DNA of 64,000 nucleotides, from positions 62,001 through 126,000 of the forward strand of contig JAHLKD010000043.1 of assembly GCA_025526935.1 (NCBI GenBank), read 5' to 3'. The notes below the pieces were generated by a model. It did no database searches, was not told the origin of the DNA, and saw only the letters and a list, made by a program, of their open reading frames with translations. The translations under genes were made by a program, and so were the position numbers. This document shows, piece after piece, positions 31,475 to 42,438 of this stretch. Numbering within the stretch: position 1 is the first letter of the stretch; every line of letters begins with the position of its first letter. Source of the DNA: Cladochytrium replicatum. Its lineage: Eukaryota; Chytridiomycota; Chytridiomycetes; Cladochytriales; Cladochytriaceae.

Positions 31475-32576
31475 CTACTTGCGCTGAGGAACCGTCGACG
31501 CAGTCGGCTCAATAGGGATGGTGGCGGTGGGGAGTTCTAGCTCGACGGAAGACTCTGCGGCAGGCTCGCTGGCGGAGGGTTCTTGCGCAGCGGTGGGCTC
31601 AGCAGTTGGCTCCACGGTGGGTTCGGCGGTCGGAGAAACTTCCTCGGTAGGCTCAACTGGGGAATCGGTGGTGGTGGGAGGCTCGGGGACAGGGCAGGAG
31701 TAGAGGTTCAAGTTGTAGTCACCACCGCAGAACTAAAAGCAAAAACTGTCAGAAGCGAGTCATTCCAACAACCGTTTGACAACAAGTACGTATGAATCGT
31801 CACCTTCGCAAGGGAAGTAGCATTTGGCCGGGTCAGCAGCGCCGTACAGGACTTTGTCACCGCACTGTAAAATTGGAATGAGTTCGAAAATAGTACGATT
31901 GATTTGTTTTTCGAACGTACGTAGCACTGCTGGCCGTATTCGACACCGGAGAAGGGGTATCCAGCCGCCAAGCACGCTTCAACACAGACGGCGGGGGTCA
32001 AACCTCCCTCGTATCCGATTCCGAACGACAACGCACGCTCCTCGGGGCTGTCCTGGTGGCAACCAACATATACACATCCTTCGGGCAAACCCTCGGTCTG
32101 GGGGGCAGGGTTCTGAACCACAGGCTCGCCCGCGGAGCTCCACACGCTCAAAGCGTTACCGGCACCGCAGATCTGGGTCGCTTCACCCGCGCACGGCATG
32201 CTGCAGCGCTCAGCTTCGATGGCCTTGTTTCCGAACTCGATCTTGTTGCCACAGTAGCACTCGAAAGAGTACTCCACACCAGCGAGGGTGTAGCCCTTCT
32301 CGGCACAGAAAGCAGTGCAGAGATCCACGGTCATGTTCTCGGGATCAATGAAGCTCGCTTTGTTGAGGGCGCGGTGGTAGGCGATCGTGCCGTCAGAGTA
32401 GCAACCGGCGAGCTCGTAGCCATTGATGTCGCGCTTAATGAGGGGAGCGGCAAACTATTGTTTTTGGGTAGGTGGAAAGATGGATCAGAGTGGATTTTAA
32501 GGTCTCGATCAGGGCGACAACTTACCGCCGAAGGCGCGATGAGGGCGAGGGCAACTGCAAAGACGGTTAAGTGCAT
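31475..32576 (-). CDS. Secreted protein with two WSC domains
   Basis: WSC domains are small cysteine-rich glycan-binding modules. Four exons on the minus strand (32576-32526, 32454-31921, 31864-31790, 31732-31475) total 918 nt, 305 residues, all introns phase 0. Exon 1 (51 nt) is essentially the signal peptide (MHLTVFAVALALIAPSA). WSC1 runs from AGCYSDGTIAYHRAL with CYCGNKIEF and ends at GNALSVWSS. WSC2 starts at VYVGCHQDSPEERAL, and its end is split over the 75-nt exon and the last exon (FCGGDYNLNLYSCP). The C-terminus is a roughly 70-residue Pro/Thr/Glu-rich tail without a membrane helix, so the product is probably secreted or wall-bound. It is divergent from the six-WSC gene at 33061. Confidence 0.9.
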
Positions 32577-33060
32577 AGTTGAATTTGTCAGAAGAGGAAT
32601 CTGGGGTTTGATCTGTGCGAGTGATACTGGACGGAGGGGTACCTCGGCCGCTTTAAAGCATGGAGTTTGTCTCCTTTTTGGAAACTAAAACCTTCTTGCG
32701 ATTATTGACGGCGCTGATCGGGACATGTGAAGCGAAGCGGCAAAACGTGGAGTGAAGCAGCAGGGTCCGATATTGATGGAAGTTCTGACTTGATATAAAA
32801 AACATGATTGAATTTTTTTTAGTGATTGTACTAGTTGAGAATCATCTACGAAAGGACCCTGTTTGGCTCATCTTGTGGAGTAAGAGCCACGCACGTAAAA
32901 CGTAAAATTTTTGGTGGGAGTGGGGGCAAGAACGACCCAAACAACCTCCCGAGGAGAGCCACATTAATATAAGATATGAAAATTTACGGCCTAGAAACTG
33001 GGTGTGCTCCTTGTTCCATTGCTCCCTACATTCCAAACTCAAACCTTGATCGTGCTAACG
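32577..33060. promoter_or_regulatory. Shared intergenic promoter of two divergent WSC genes
   Basis: This 484-bp gap lies between the start codons of two head-to-head WSC genes, so it must carry both promoters. A TATA-like AATATAAGATATG lies near 32966-32978, about 85 bp upstream of the + strand ATG. A second A/T run (GATATAAAA) sits near 32793. No known operator could be recognised. Confidence 0.4.
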
Positions 33061-35437
33061 ATGATCTCGCAGACTGTCATCGTTTTTGTGGCTGTCCTTT
33101 CTGCAGTGAAGGTGAACTATCTAAGTATCACATTTTGCGACATTTTTCTCACAAAGATCTGGAACGTAATCGAAGACCAATGCTGCCCCTCTCTCTACAC
33201 GCGCTGTTGGTAATTTCGAGCCCTATGGCTGCTACAGTGAAGGTGCAATCAAGTACCACCGTGCACTCGGGAAAGCCTCTTTCGTCGATGCCGCAAACAT
33301 GACTGTGAAAACTTGTACTACCTTTTGCGATGGTAAAGGTTTCACTTTGGCCGGCTTGGAGTACGCCAAAGAATGCTGGTGCGGTAACAAGATCGAATTC
33401 GAAAACGTTCCGATCGCTTCGGAAAAGTGCAACATGAAGTGTCCCGGCGGTAACGGAACGGAAACGTGCGGTGGCCCGGATGCAATTAGTGTGTGGAGCT
33501 CAAGTGGGCAGCCGGTTCTTTCACACCCGGTTACTCAGATCACCGGTCTTCCCGAAGGTTGTAAATACGTCGGATGTCATCAGGACAATTTGCAACAGCG
33601 TGCGCTTCCTGCACGGGGTTCTTATGAAGGCAAGATGACCCCTGCTGCTTGTGCGGCGGCTTGCCTCGCCCAGAACAACACGTTTGCGGGATCTGAATAC
33701 AGCTGGGAGTGTTATGTGAGTTGGAATGTTCATGTCATTTGGCCAAAAGAGTTGATCCTTTGTTGTACATAGTGTGGAAACTACGTCCATTATGACGCGG
33801 CCGAACAATCACAGTGCTTTGTGCCGTGCGAAGGGAATGACAGCTTGGTAAGTTCTCGAAGTTAGCAAGTTCCTCTGTTAAGTGTGTCGTTTTTTTGATA
33901 GATCTGTGGTGGAGAAGGGGTCCTCAGCCTGTACCATTGCCCTCGTCCTACAACTTTTCAATACTTCGGTTGCTATAGCGAAGGTGTCATCCCTGATCAC
34001 CGAGCTCTAGATAAATCAGGTTTCTCTGATCCTATAGGCATGACTGTGCAACTCTGTACCGAATATTGCGGCAACAAAGGTTACGCCCTCGCAGGCCTCG
34101 AGTACGGACAAGAATGTTGGTGCGGCAACAAGATCGAGTTCAACAACGGCCCGATCGATGCATCAAAGTGTGACATGCCTTGCGTTGGATTTTCTTATGA
34201 GAACTGTGGTGGTCGAAATGCGATCAGCGTATGGAGTTCGAAAGGTGCGCCGATCGTTGCACACCCGGTTCCTCAGAAGGCGGGACTTCCAGGTCAGTGC
34301 CAGTACGTCGGATGCCACAAGGACGATGTCAAAGCTCGCGCTTTGCCTGAGAGGGCGTCTTACGATGGACTGATGACACCATCGAAGTGCGCAAGTGCTT
34401 GCCTTGCGAAAGGATACACGATTTCTGGGGTCGAGTACAGCTGGGAGTGTTATGTAAGAATAAAGTGTCATTCATTTTTGTGGCATGATGATTTATTCCC
34501 CTTTTAGTGCGGGAACTCTTTGAAATACGGACATGTTGAAGAGTCAAAGTGTTTCATGCCGTGCGAAGGCAATGATGAGCTGGTGAGCAAGTTCAATCAT
34601 ATTGTTTACACAATCGCGATAACTGATCACTCTCACTTCAGATATGTGGAGGGGAAGCCAATCTCGCAATTTACAATTGTCCGTCTACTACCCCCAAGTT
34701 CGAACACTTCGGCTGCTATACTGACAGCGCGATTCAGTACCACCGAGCACTTAACAAAGCGGGCTTCGTCAATACAACCAGCATGACCATTGAATCCTGC
34801 ACATCCTTCTGCGCATTCAAAAACTTCACACTTGCTGGACTTGAGTTCGGCCAAGAGTGCTGGTGTGGAAACAAGATCGAATTCGCCAACGGCCCAACGG
34901 AACCTTCAAACTGTGATACACCTTGCGTAGGATTCGCTGAGGAGAGCTGTGGTGGCCCCAAAGCCCTCGACGTTTGGGGCTCTACCGGAAGGCCTGTTGT
35001 TTCAAAGCCCACGCCCCAGACGAGCGGACTTCCAAGCGGATGTGTGTACTCCGGATGTCATCATGATAATGTTCAAGAACGTGCGCTTTCGGAACGTGCT
35101 CAATATCCGGGCCTCTTGACACCAGCACTGTGTGTGGAGACGTGCTTGTCAAAAGGTTTCAAGTATGCTGGAATGGAGTACGGTTTTGAGTGCTATGTGA
35201 GTAACTTTGGTGGTTTACTTCAAAGTCTCAATGATGGCTTCTTTAGTGCGGTCAAAGTGTTCTTTACGACCCTGAAGACAGCTCATTGTGCTTCACCCCA
35301 TGCGAGGGAAATGATGGTTTGGTATGCTAACATAAGCGATGCCTGTCTTTCACTTATCTTAAATACCCTTTGTCTAGCTCTGTGGTGGAGATGTCAATCT
35401 AAGTCTTTACAACTGTACTCTGGCGGTCGCAAACTGA
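33061..35437 (+). CDS. Secreted protein with six WSC domains (three tandem pairs)
   Basis: Eight exons (33061-33111, 33176-33715, 33773-33847, 33902-34453, 34508-34582, 34642-35196, 35247-35321, 35378-35437) total 1,983 nt, 660 residues, all phase 0. Exon 1 is the signal peptide (MISQTVIVFVAVLSAVK); the mature part starts near AAPLSTRAVG. Each module is one long exon (540-555 nt) carrying a full WSC (GCYSEGxIxYHRAL ... ECWCGNKIEF ... AISVWSS) and most of the next (GCHxDN ... AGxEYxxECY). A 75-nt exon (CGN ... CFxPCEGND) follows, and the final CGG strand lies at the start of the next exon. There is no membrane segment or wall-anchor signal, so it is probably a secreted multivalent glycan binder. 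It is closely related to the four-WSC gene at 40482. Confidence 0.93.
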
Positions 35438-36658
35438 TGACCTCCCAGTTGGAAAATGGCTTGTAGAATACCTCATTACTTTGATTTTCACAGCATTACC
35501 ATTTTAACCACCAAAGCATGGGCTAGAAAAGATTCAAATATTTTCCTCTTGGTCGAAGTCGAAGACAAGTCTGCTTTTGTTTGCTGTTTGATTTGGTGCC
35601 GGCAGTTTTTTTCTCAGTTACTGTTGTTCGCATGAGTTCTGAACGATTTTAGTAAATATGACGCATTGATAGCTAATTGACCCCTATTCAAGATATCAAG
35701 ATGCAATTGGATGACCACCAGGCGTATTAATCATGGATCATACAGACATGCGAGAAGGGGTTTCAAACAAAGATGTTTATAGGGGCGTTTTACCGCAAAA
35801 AATTTAGTCTCGAACGTGCCAATCTTGCGTCATTGAAAGTGCAGCCCCAGTAAGGCACTCAAAATACATCAACATGGCGTTCCGTAGCAAGCGCAAGAGG
35901 CTGAGAGATGAGTTGGAGGAGTTCTACAATGAAATGGATAAAATCCATACAGTCCTGCTCTGAGCAAGTGATACCTGAAGCTGGAATTGAGTGACAACAT
36001 GAATGACAGCAAAGTGGATGATGCTGGAAGAAGTAGTTAAGGATATTGAAGGCAAATTGAGGATGTTTGTGAGCTTCCAGTGTGATGCATCAGAAACATC
36101 AGTCATGTAACGTGATCAATTGCATGTATGTTGACTGAGTACACTTGGGACACCCTACTTTTCTGGGGGGCACGAGTTGCACTGCACTTCTTATTGAGTG
36201 AAGAAACTTGACTATTTAAATATAATAATACATGACATATGCATTTAAGTTTTGGGGCCAAGTTTTCAACATTCTAAGTCATGCTAGCGCGATCTAACTC
36301 TCAACTTTTCAATACCCTAACTGGCACGACTCAAGCTGCGAGGATGAGCTCGCCCGTCTTCAGACCAACAATGTTGCACATCCGGTTGAAAACCCAAATG
36401 CACCGGGCTAAAATAATGTCCAATACAGTGTGCGCCCAGCACTCGATTTCATCGATCATCTATGCAAAAACAAACAAATAAGATTTGTATGATTATGCCC
36501 CTCAACTTCAACGCTCACCATTGGAATGATTTTCTTACGATGACAGTGGTGGCGGGAAATTTTCTCAAGCCTGATTGATTCATCGTTGCCTTGTTGAGCA
36601 GTGGTGGTCGACAGATTAAAGTTCTCGATCATCAGTTCACAACACTGATTGGCTTATA
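35438..36658. other. Gene-free stretch before transposon relic
   Basis: No supported gene is present. Sequence from about 35870 to 36110 has short Lys/Glu-rich frames, and the region grades into the hAT-like relic. Much of it may be old transposon sequence, but no family is recognisable here. Confidence 0.4.
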
Positions 36659-38084
36659 TCAAGCTGGGGTGGTCAGAGTTGTAGGGATGTTTCCATTGCC
36701 ACTTTCAGGGTCCTTGTCGGTGGATTCGTAAATGCAGGTCCCATTGCTGTTTGCAACCATCAAGACTTCAAGAGTCGTTGTGGGATATCTTTTCAAGGCA
36801 AGAGATTGATTAAATACGCTGATTGACTCAAAATCCGCCACATATCACCTGAGAAGCTCTTTGAGCTTGGTTGAGCAGGATATTGTCAGCATCTGCAGTG
36901 TCGCTGGTGATTGCATGATCTTCATGGTCTTGGCCACAAGCTCTTTTGGCTTGTATGTTGTCTGCATCGACAATGTCCCCCGTGCATACACTCGAACCAT
37001 CCTGGATCTTCTGTAGGACCTCCCATTGCTTTGCATTATTGACCAAATTTCAAAGAATCTTCAATCCAGCATATTTTGTCCATTGTCTCTCCTAGCTGTA
37101 AGGCTCGTTTGATCATATAGAAAATACTATTCCAGAGAGTTGCCACATTGATAATTGGTAATAGAGGAACCAGTTTCATAAATTGGCATGAATCAAAAAA
37201 TGAGCTTCGTTGTTTTGTGGAAGACTGGATTCCTCTGACCTGCCGTTGAAGAAGGTTTATCACATTAACACCGTAGTTATCGTCATCTGCGACGGGGTCC
37301 CCTCCAGGCCCGAATGTATCAAAAAAATCCCTGCTGCAAGATTGATAACATGTGCCATACACCGCATGTGCCGAGTTTCTCCACACCACTGAGTAACCTA
37401 TCTTCCAATAACTTCTCCAGCTTTTTGCTCATGGTAACGGTGTTTGAACCGTTGTCAGTTGTATTGCACTGTAAGCGATAGCATGCCAAATTCATCCAGA
37501 CATTCGACAAGCTGATTAGCCATGGTGACGCCTTCATGCTTTCCAATCATCAGAATCATCTGCAGCAGCAAGTCCTGCGGCTCCCATTCTTTCGTGATGA
37601 AGTGGGCAGTAATTCCAAGAAAAGAAATCAAGCCTAGTCCAAAATCAACTGGCACACTACGTCGCAACAGTAAAAGCCTAGTCCAAATCAACCAGCACGC
37701 TACGTCACAACAGTAAGAGCCCAGTCTAAAATCAACTGGCAGCTACTTCACAACAGTAAAAGCCTAGTCCAAAATTGACTGGCACGCGACATCTGGATTG
37801 AACACAAAGTCTTTCTACTTCTTCAGCAAGCCAAAATTCAATATCTGTTGTCTCTTGGGGACGATGTCCAACAGTCCAAGTGCCCTGGCAATACTTCCAC
37901 GTAGTTGATTGGAAGATGATGTTGTGACGGGCTCTCGAGCTCTGTAGTTGCCAATATGCTCTGACATACATCTGAATTTGTCCTGCATGCTGTTTACCTC
38001 GTCAAACACCCTGAAATTTGGAGGGCTGGCAGACTTTGCTATGGCTCCCCACAAGTCTTTGGCTTGCGTTGGAGGCTGTGGCAT
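36659..38084 (-). mobile_element. Degenerate hAT-superfamily DNA transposon
   Basis: Consecutive minus-strand frames resemble hAT transposases in order. ISFLGITAHFITKEWEPQDL, then a His at GKHEG and TVQYN/CNTTDNGSNTVTM, match the hAT 'H...DNaxN' core. A following segment (INLLQRQVRGIQSSTKQRSS, then VATLWNSIFYMIKRAL) matches the TRWNS region, and NNAKQWEVLQKIQD continues it. The frames are out of register with each other at several points, so the gene is dead. An upstream minus-strand frame to 38084 may be its N-terminus. Terminal inverted repeats were not identified. The relic is interrupted by a tandem repeat (37632-37793). Confidence 0.65.
37632..37793. repeat. Tandem array of four 43-44 bp units
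   Basis: Units starting GCCTAGTCCAAAATCAACTG recur at 37632, 37676, 37719 and 37762 with a few substitutions (GCCCAGTCTAAAATC in the third). The array lies inside the hAT-like relic and would encode a repeated PVNFGLG motif on the minus strand. It probably arose by local duplication after insertion. Confidence 0.85.
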
Positions 38085-38132
38085 CCATTGTGTTATGGTG
38101 TAGCTGGAACGTTACAAACCAGAAGTGTCTGC

Positions 38133-38225
38133 GTGGACAGAAAGTACAGCTCTCGAGGTCTGTTCTAGATAGAGATAGTCTGTGGACAGAAAGTACAGCT
38201 CTTGAGGTCTGTTGTAGATAGAAAT
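38133..38225. repeat. Two-copy 49-bp tandem repeat
   Basis: GTGGACAGAAAGTACAGCTC begins copies at 38133 and 38182, each ending near GGTCTGTTNTAGATAGA. The sequence GTTACAAAC occurs just before the first copy and again shortly after the second. There is no coding role. Confidence 0.75.
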
Positions 38226-38434
38226 TATTTGTTACAAACTTTTATTGTGTCTTCTTGGAAAGTATCAGCGTAGAAATGGCTTCCTTTTATCTTTGTTATT
38301 ACCTTGGGTTTAACACGGGTCTGGATCTTGACCCAATAAGTGTTTGCTTCAGGACCTGATAACAGACCCTGATCCGACCAGACAAATTTTCCTGAAAATC
38401 CACCTATCAGATCAGTTACATTTTGTCAATGGAC

Positions 38435-38831
38435 TCAAACTGGACCTAAAAGACCTGAAAACTTGCCGATCCTTACTTCTGCATCAACTGACTGTAGGGC
38501 ACAATGTTCTGACGAATCAATAAGAGCTCCCAGACAAAAAGGATTATATCCCAAATCCTGTTTGAGCCTGGTAACTCCCAAAGGCTCATTACTGGCTCGA
38601 ACTTGCGCGCTTGATGGCAAACTTAACCATCAGAAGGTAACGCTCCCATGCTAATCCACAGTGATCCCCATCATAGACTGCATCAGCTAATATGGTGAGA
38701 ACTGCAAGTGCCAATTTCACTGTGCTCTCTGCATATAGATTAGCCAGTGGATGATGAGCTATTGTAGAATACTGCTTGATTTCCAATTGCTTCAGAACTG
38801 TCTGTGTCATCCCACTAACAAAGCTTCGCAC
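38435..38831 (-). mobile_element. Fossil fragment of a Ty3/gypsy-type retrotransposon integrase
   Basis: Minus-strand frames resemble the end of the integrase core of Ty3/gypsy LTR elements: an 'HHPLANLYAESTVKLAL' stretch in the place of HPQTDGQTE-type sequence, then a W-containing segment and an FAIKRA-type motif. Only a few hundred bases remain, with no LTRs or reverse transcriptase nearby. It is a broken, old fragment. Confidence 0.45.
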
Positions 38832-40106
38832 CTCTCACCTCCCGCACCTCAACCCACCAATCCTACCCAGATCCATTGAGCTCCACCCCGCAGACCCGAC
38901 AAAGACGACCCGAGCTGCAGGTATGAATCCATCATCCTGGACGGCGCACGCTCAACGACATCGAACCCTGATGCACCGAGCTCACCGATCCCAACATGAA
39001 TGAAATCGCAATCTCGTACTCCTCCATTCCTTCTCTCCGTCCACCCGGAACCTCTGTCGGAAACCCGACCCGCCGCTCGCCGTAGTCTCGCTCGGCGTCA
39101 TCATGATAATCTCCGAAACTTCAAAGAATATATCCCGTTCTCGCCTCCTCGACCCCCCAGATCCCTCGCCTACGTCAAATCGTCAAGCTCTTGCTCTTCA
39201 GATAACTGCCTAGTTTCAGCGCCTTCTCGTTCCCGCTTCGCCATGCCTTCCGCCAACTTGAGCTGAGAATGGATTCTGAAAGCCAGGAGAGTCCTGTCGA
39301 TTGCTGTCGTTCCCGAAGTTGAGTCGCGGGTTCATTGTCAAACGTGCGCTCTATACAAATGTGGCTCCTGCCGTAAATCAATACACACGTGGCCACTTTC
39401 CTCTCTGCACAACTAGTGGAGACTCACATTCATCGTGTGGATTGCAGTATTACTCCTGATTTTGGTGGTGAGTTCCCACCTTCACAATTCAAATGAACGA
39501 CCACATATATTCACTGCGTTTAATACTCGGCTTTCTCGGCAAAGAGGTCTGGTTCAAAATCGTCTTGGATATCGTTTGAGTAGCGCTGTCAGAAGAGGAA
39601 GCGATTTCCATAGAGAAGGTGGTCACAATCCTGCAGAGACCATCTGAGTCCCAATCCTGCAGAGACCATCTGAGTCCGTTCGGCTCAACTTCACCCAAAC
39701 CGACCTCAGGGGGCTGTACAAGGTCATATCGCTGGCCCACCGCTCAGCGCTTCCCCGGTGAAGGAAACCCTGAATTATGGTTCCTACCGCTCATCAGGGT
39801 CATAGGAATCGAATTCCTCCGTCTCGTCCTCTCCACACCACTCTTCCGATGCAGAATCCCGACGAGCTCGCGAGGATACTCAAGGGCGTTGTGGCAAGGG
39901 CAAAGCTGCGGATGTGAACCAGATGCTTTCAACGCGGGCGGTGAGCAACCTCTTCGCGACGGATGCTGGGCGAAAGCCCGCGCTTGACCGTCGGTTTGAG
40001 GTAAACTAATCTGCTACTGGACATCTTTGCGTGAGCTGATCATGTCATGAAGGCTGCGAGCAAAGTTTTCGAGTGGAACAAGAACACCGCGATAGCTTTG
40101 GCAATT
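38832..40106. other. Repeat-like, gene-free stretch
   Basis: The frames here are Ser/Pro/Arg-rich and not protein-like. A 24-bp direct duplication (AATCCTGCAGAGACCATCTG plus AGTC) occurs at about 39630-39680. The stretch has the feel of degraded mobile-element or duplicated sequence, but no family is recognised. Confidence 0.4.
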
Positions 40107-40172
40107 TGAAGTGCGCTGAAAACGCCCAGCAGACTTGTGGTGAAGATGCGATAAGTACTTGGAGCTCAAATA
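40107..40172 (+). pseudogene. Scrap of a WSC-domain gene
   Basis: The sequence encodes LKCAENAQQTCGEDAISTWS, almost the same as LKCAGNAQQTCGGEDAISVW in the four-WSC gene at about 40836-40900. Neighbouring bases show no continuing WSC reading frame, so only this short core was copied or survived. The close match to the gene 700 bp downstream suggests a recent partial duplication. Confidence 0.75.
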
Positions 40173-40481
40173 CAGTATATTTCCTGGGTTGTCCTCTTGT
40201 GGAGCAATGGAGCAATGGAGCAATGATCGGATCACTAACAATCCATAAAATTGAAGTAAATGTGGTGTGATATGATGGCGTGAATGCTGGGTGTGTTCAA
40301 CCAAGATCGCTGGGTGGGACGCTCCAGCAGTAAAATTTTGCATGCGTTTTGGTGGGGCAGCCATTACCGTGCAGGGCAGTCGTGACACACAGAACTTCAG
40401 CATGCCTGTTTAAAAGCAATCGAGCCGTCTGTTTTTTGCCTCTTGCATTCGGACTGATTCGCCTATTACCCACAAACAAAG
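40173..40481 (+). other. Leader region of the four-WSC gene
   Basis: No gene is visible. A short GGAGCAATGGAGCAATGGAGCAATG triplication (about 40200-40225) is present; the rest should be promoter and 5' leader of the gene starting at 40482. Confidence 0.4.
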
Positions 40482-42084
40482 ATGCTGTTTGCTGTGTTGG
40501 GCCTGCTCGTTGCAGGGAAGGTACGCTGGCTATACCCAGTCTTTCTGGAAAGGTTTTGCTGACCTCTTACTCTAATGGGAAGATCCATGCAGCACCACTA
40601 TCCTCCTCCTCGGTAAACGGCTTCTCACCATACGGCTGCTACAGCGAAGGCGTGATCAAGTACCACCGTGCGATTGGGAAGGCCTCTCTCGTCGATCCTG
40701 CGATGACGGTTGAAAAATGCACATCATTCTGTTCAGCAAAGGGCTACACACTAGCGGGCTTAGAGTACTCCAACGAGTGTTGGTGCGGAAACAAGATCGA
40801 GTTCAGTAACTCTCCAATTGCGGAAAACGAGTGTGATTTGAAGTGCGCTGGAAACGCCCAGCAGACTTGTGGTGGCGAAGATGCGATAAGCGTTTGGAGC
40901 TCAAATGGGCATCCGGTTATATCACGGCCATCTGTCCAGATCACGGGGATTCCGGATGGTTGCTCGTACATTGGATGTCATCAAGACAACTTGCAATTGC
41001 GGGCACTATCTGCAGGAGTATCATATGCTGGTAAAATGACCCCTGCAGCCTGTGCTGCTGCATGCCTCGCGCAGAATTATGAAATTGCCGGAGCGGAATA
41101 CAGCTGGGAGTGCTATGTAAGTCACGAAATTGTTAATCTATCTGCTTCTTTCTAATGCATTGCAAGTGTGGAAATTACATTCGCTACAAGCCCGTTGATG
41201 CATCACAGTGCTTCATACCATGCGACGGGAATGACAACTTGGTAAGTCCCTTCGTAAATGATCATATTGATTTCTCTGACCTCCACTGTTCTGCAGATCT
41301 GTGGTGGAGAGGGCGCACTCAGCTTATACCATTGCCCTCGCCCCAGTCCATTTAAGTACTACGGCTGCTATAGTGATGGAGTTATCCCGTATCACCGTGC
41401 GCTAGAGAAATCGGGTTTTGTGGATACTACAGCGATGACAATAGAGCTCTGCACCACCTACTGTAGCAGCAAAGGATTTATCCTCGCCGGGCTCGAGTAC
41501 GGGCAGGAATGTTGGTGTGGGAACAAGATTGAATTCCACAATGGACCGATCGACGAATCAAAGTGTGGAATGTCATGTGTTGGATTTGACGAGAAGAAAT
41601 GTGGAGGTAGTAATGCAATCAGCGTGTGGAGCTCGAATGGCGCTCCCGTAATTACCCATCCGGTGCCTCAAACAACTGGACTTCCTGATCATTGCAAATA
41701 CGTTGGATGCCATGAAGACAACATACAAGACCGCGCGTTGTCGGAAGGAGCTTCTTACAACGGATTGATGACACCAGAAGTTTGCGCAAAGGCGTGCATA
41801 GCCAAAGGGTTCAAGTTCGCAGGTGTTGAATATGGCTATCAGTGCTATGTAAGGCTCAAGTGTGGCATTTTCGTGGTATGGTCAAACAACTTAAATGCCC
41901 GATTAGTGCGGAAACTCTGTTAAATACGGACCGATCGAAGAGTCGAAGTGCTTTATGCCATGTCAAGGCAACGACGAGCTGGTGAGCTGATCCTTGAAGC
42001 TTAGGATGACAAGATACTCATCTCTTACAGACTTGCGGTGGTGAATCCAATATAGGTCTTTACGACTGCACCCCTCTTTTTTAG
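40482..42084 (+). CDS. Secreted protein with four WSC domains (two tandem pairs)
   Basis: Six exons (40482-40520, 40583-41116, 41167-41241, 41297-41848, 41907-41981, 42031-42084) total 1,329 nt, 442 residues, all phase 0. Exon 1 encodes the signal core (MLFAVLGLLVAGK) and the mature protein begins near HAAPLSSSSVNG. The module plan is the same as in the six-WSC gene: a long exon with one and a half WSC domains (GCYSEGVIKYHRAI; ECWCGNKIEF; AISVWSSNG), then a 75-nt exon (CGNYIRYKP; CFIPCDGND). The last exon supplies TCGGESNIGLYDC and the stop. There is no C-terminal anchor. Sequence similarity to the gene at 33061 shows a recent duplication; a transposon-filled 5-kb gap now separates them. Confidence 0.93.
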
Positions 42085-42438
42085 CGATATCGTTGTTCAA
42101 AAAGCAGCCTGCTCTCTTCCTTTAACATTTACAAAGCGAGCTGAAACGAAAACCATTTTTCTTCCCACTTATCTCCTTATGTTTTCGAACATATGTGGTC
42201 AAATTTCCCCTCATTTTTCGGTAACAGGTTCAGTTTCGTGGGTCACCTCCCTTCTAAAATGTCCCTAATTTGGCAACATTTAATTGTACCCATCATTCCG
42301 CGCCACTATTCGCAGAAGTTACAAATTTTGTTCACGTCCTGTCCCACTCGTGGATGTTGGAGCGTGGATGAATCTTTGATACCGCAGTGTTTATAAACCG
42401 TTCATCCCTGTGTGCTGTGCACTGCACGTCACCAGCTC
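42085..42438. other. Intergenic before the ABC transporter
   Basis: T-rich 3' UTR-like sequence, then the ABC gene leader. No gene or repeat is seen. Confidence 0.4.

Noticed and set aside
38820-39270. Two + strand Pro/Arg/Ser-rich frames
   Set aside because: Low-complexity composition, no domain, inside a transposon-rich gap with no splice-consistent continuation.
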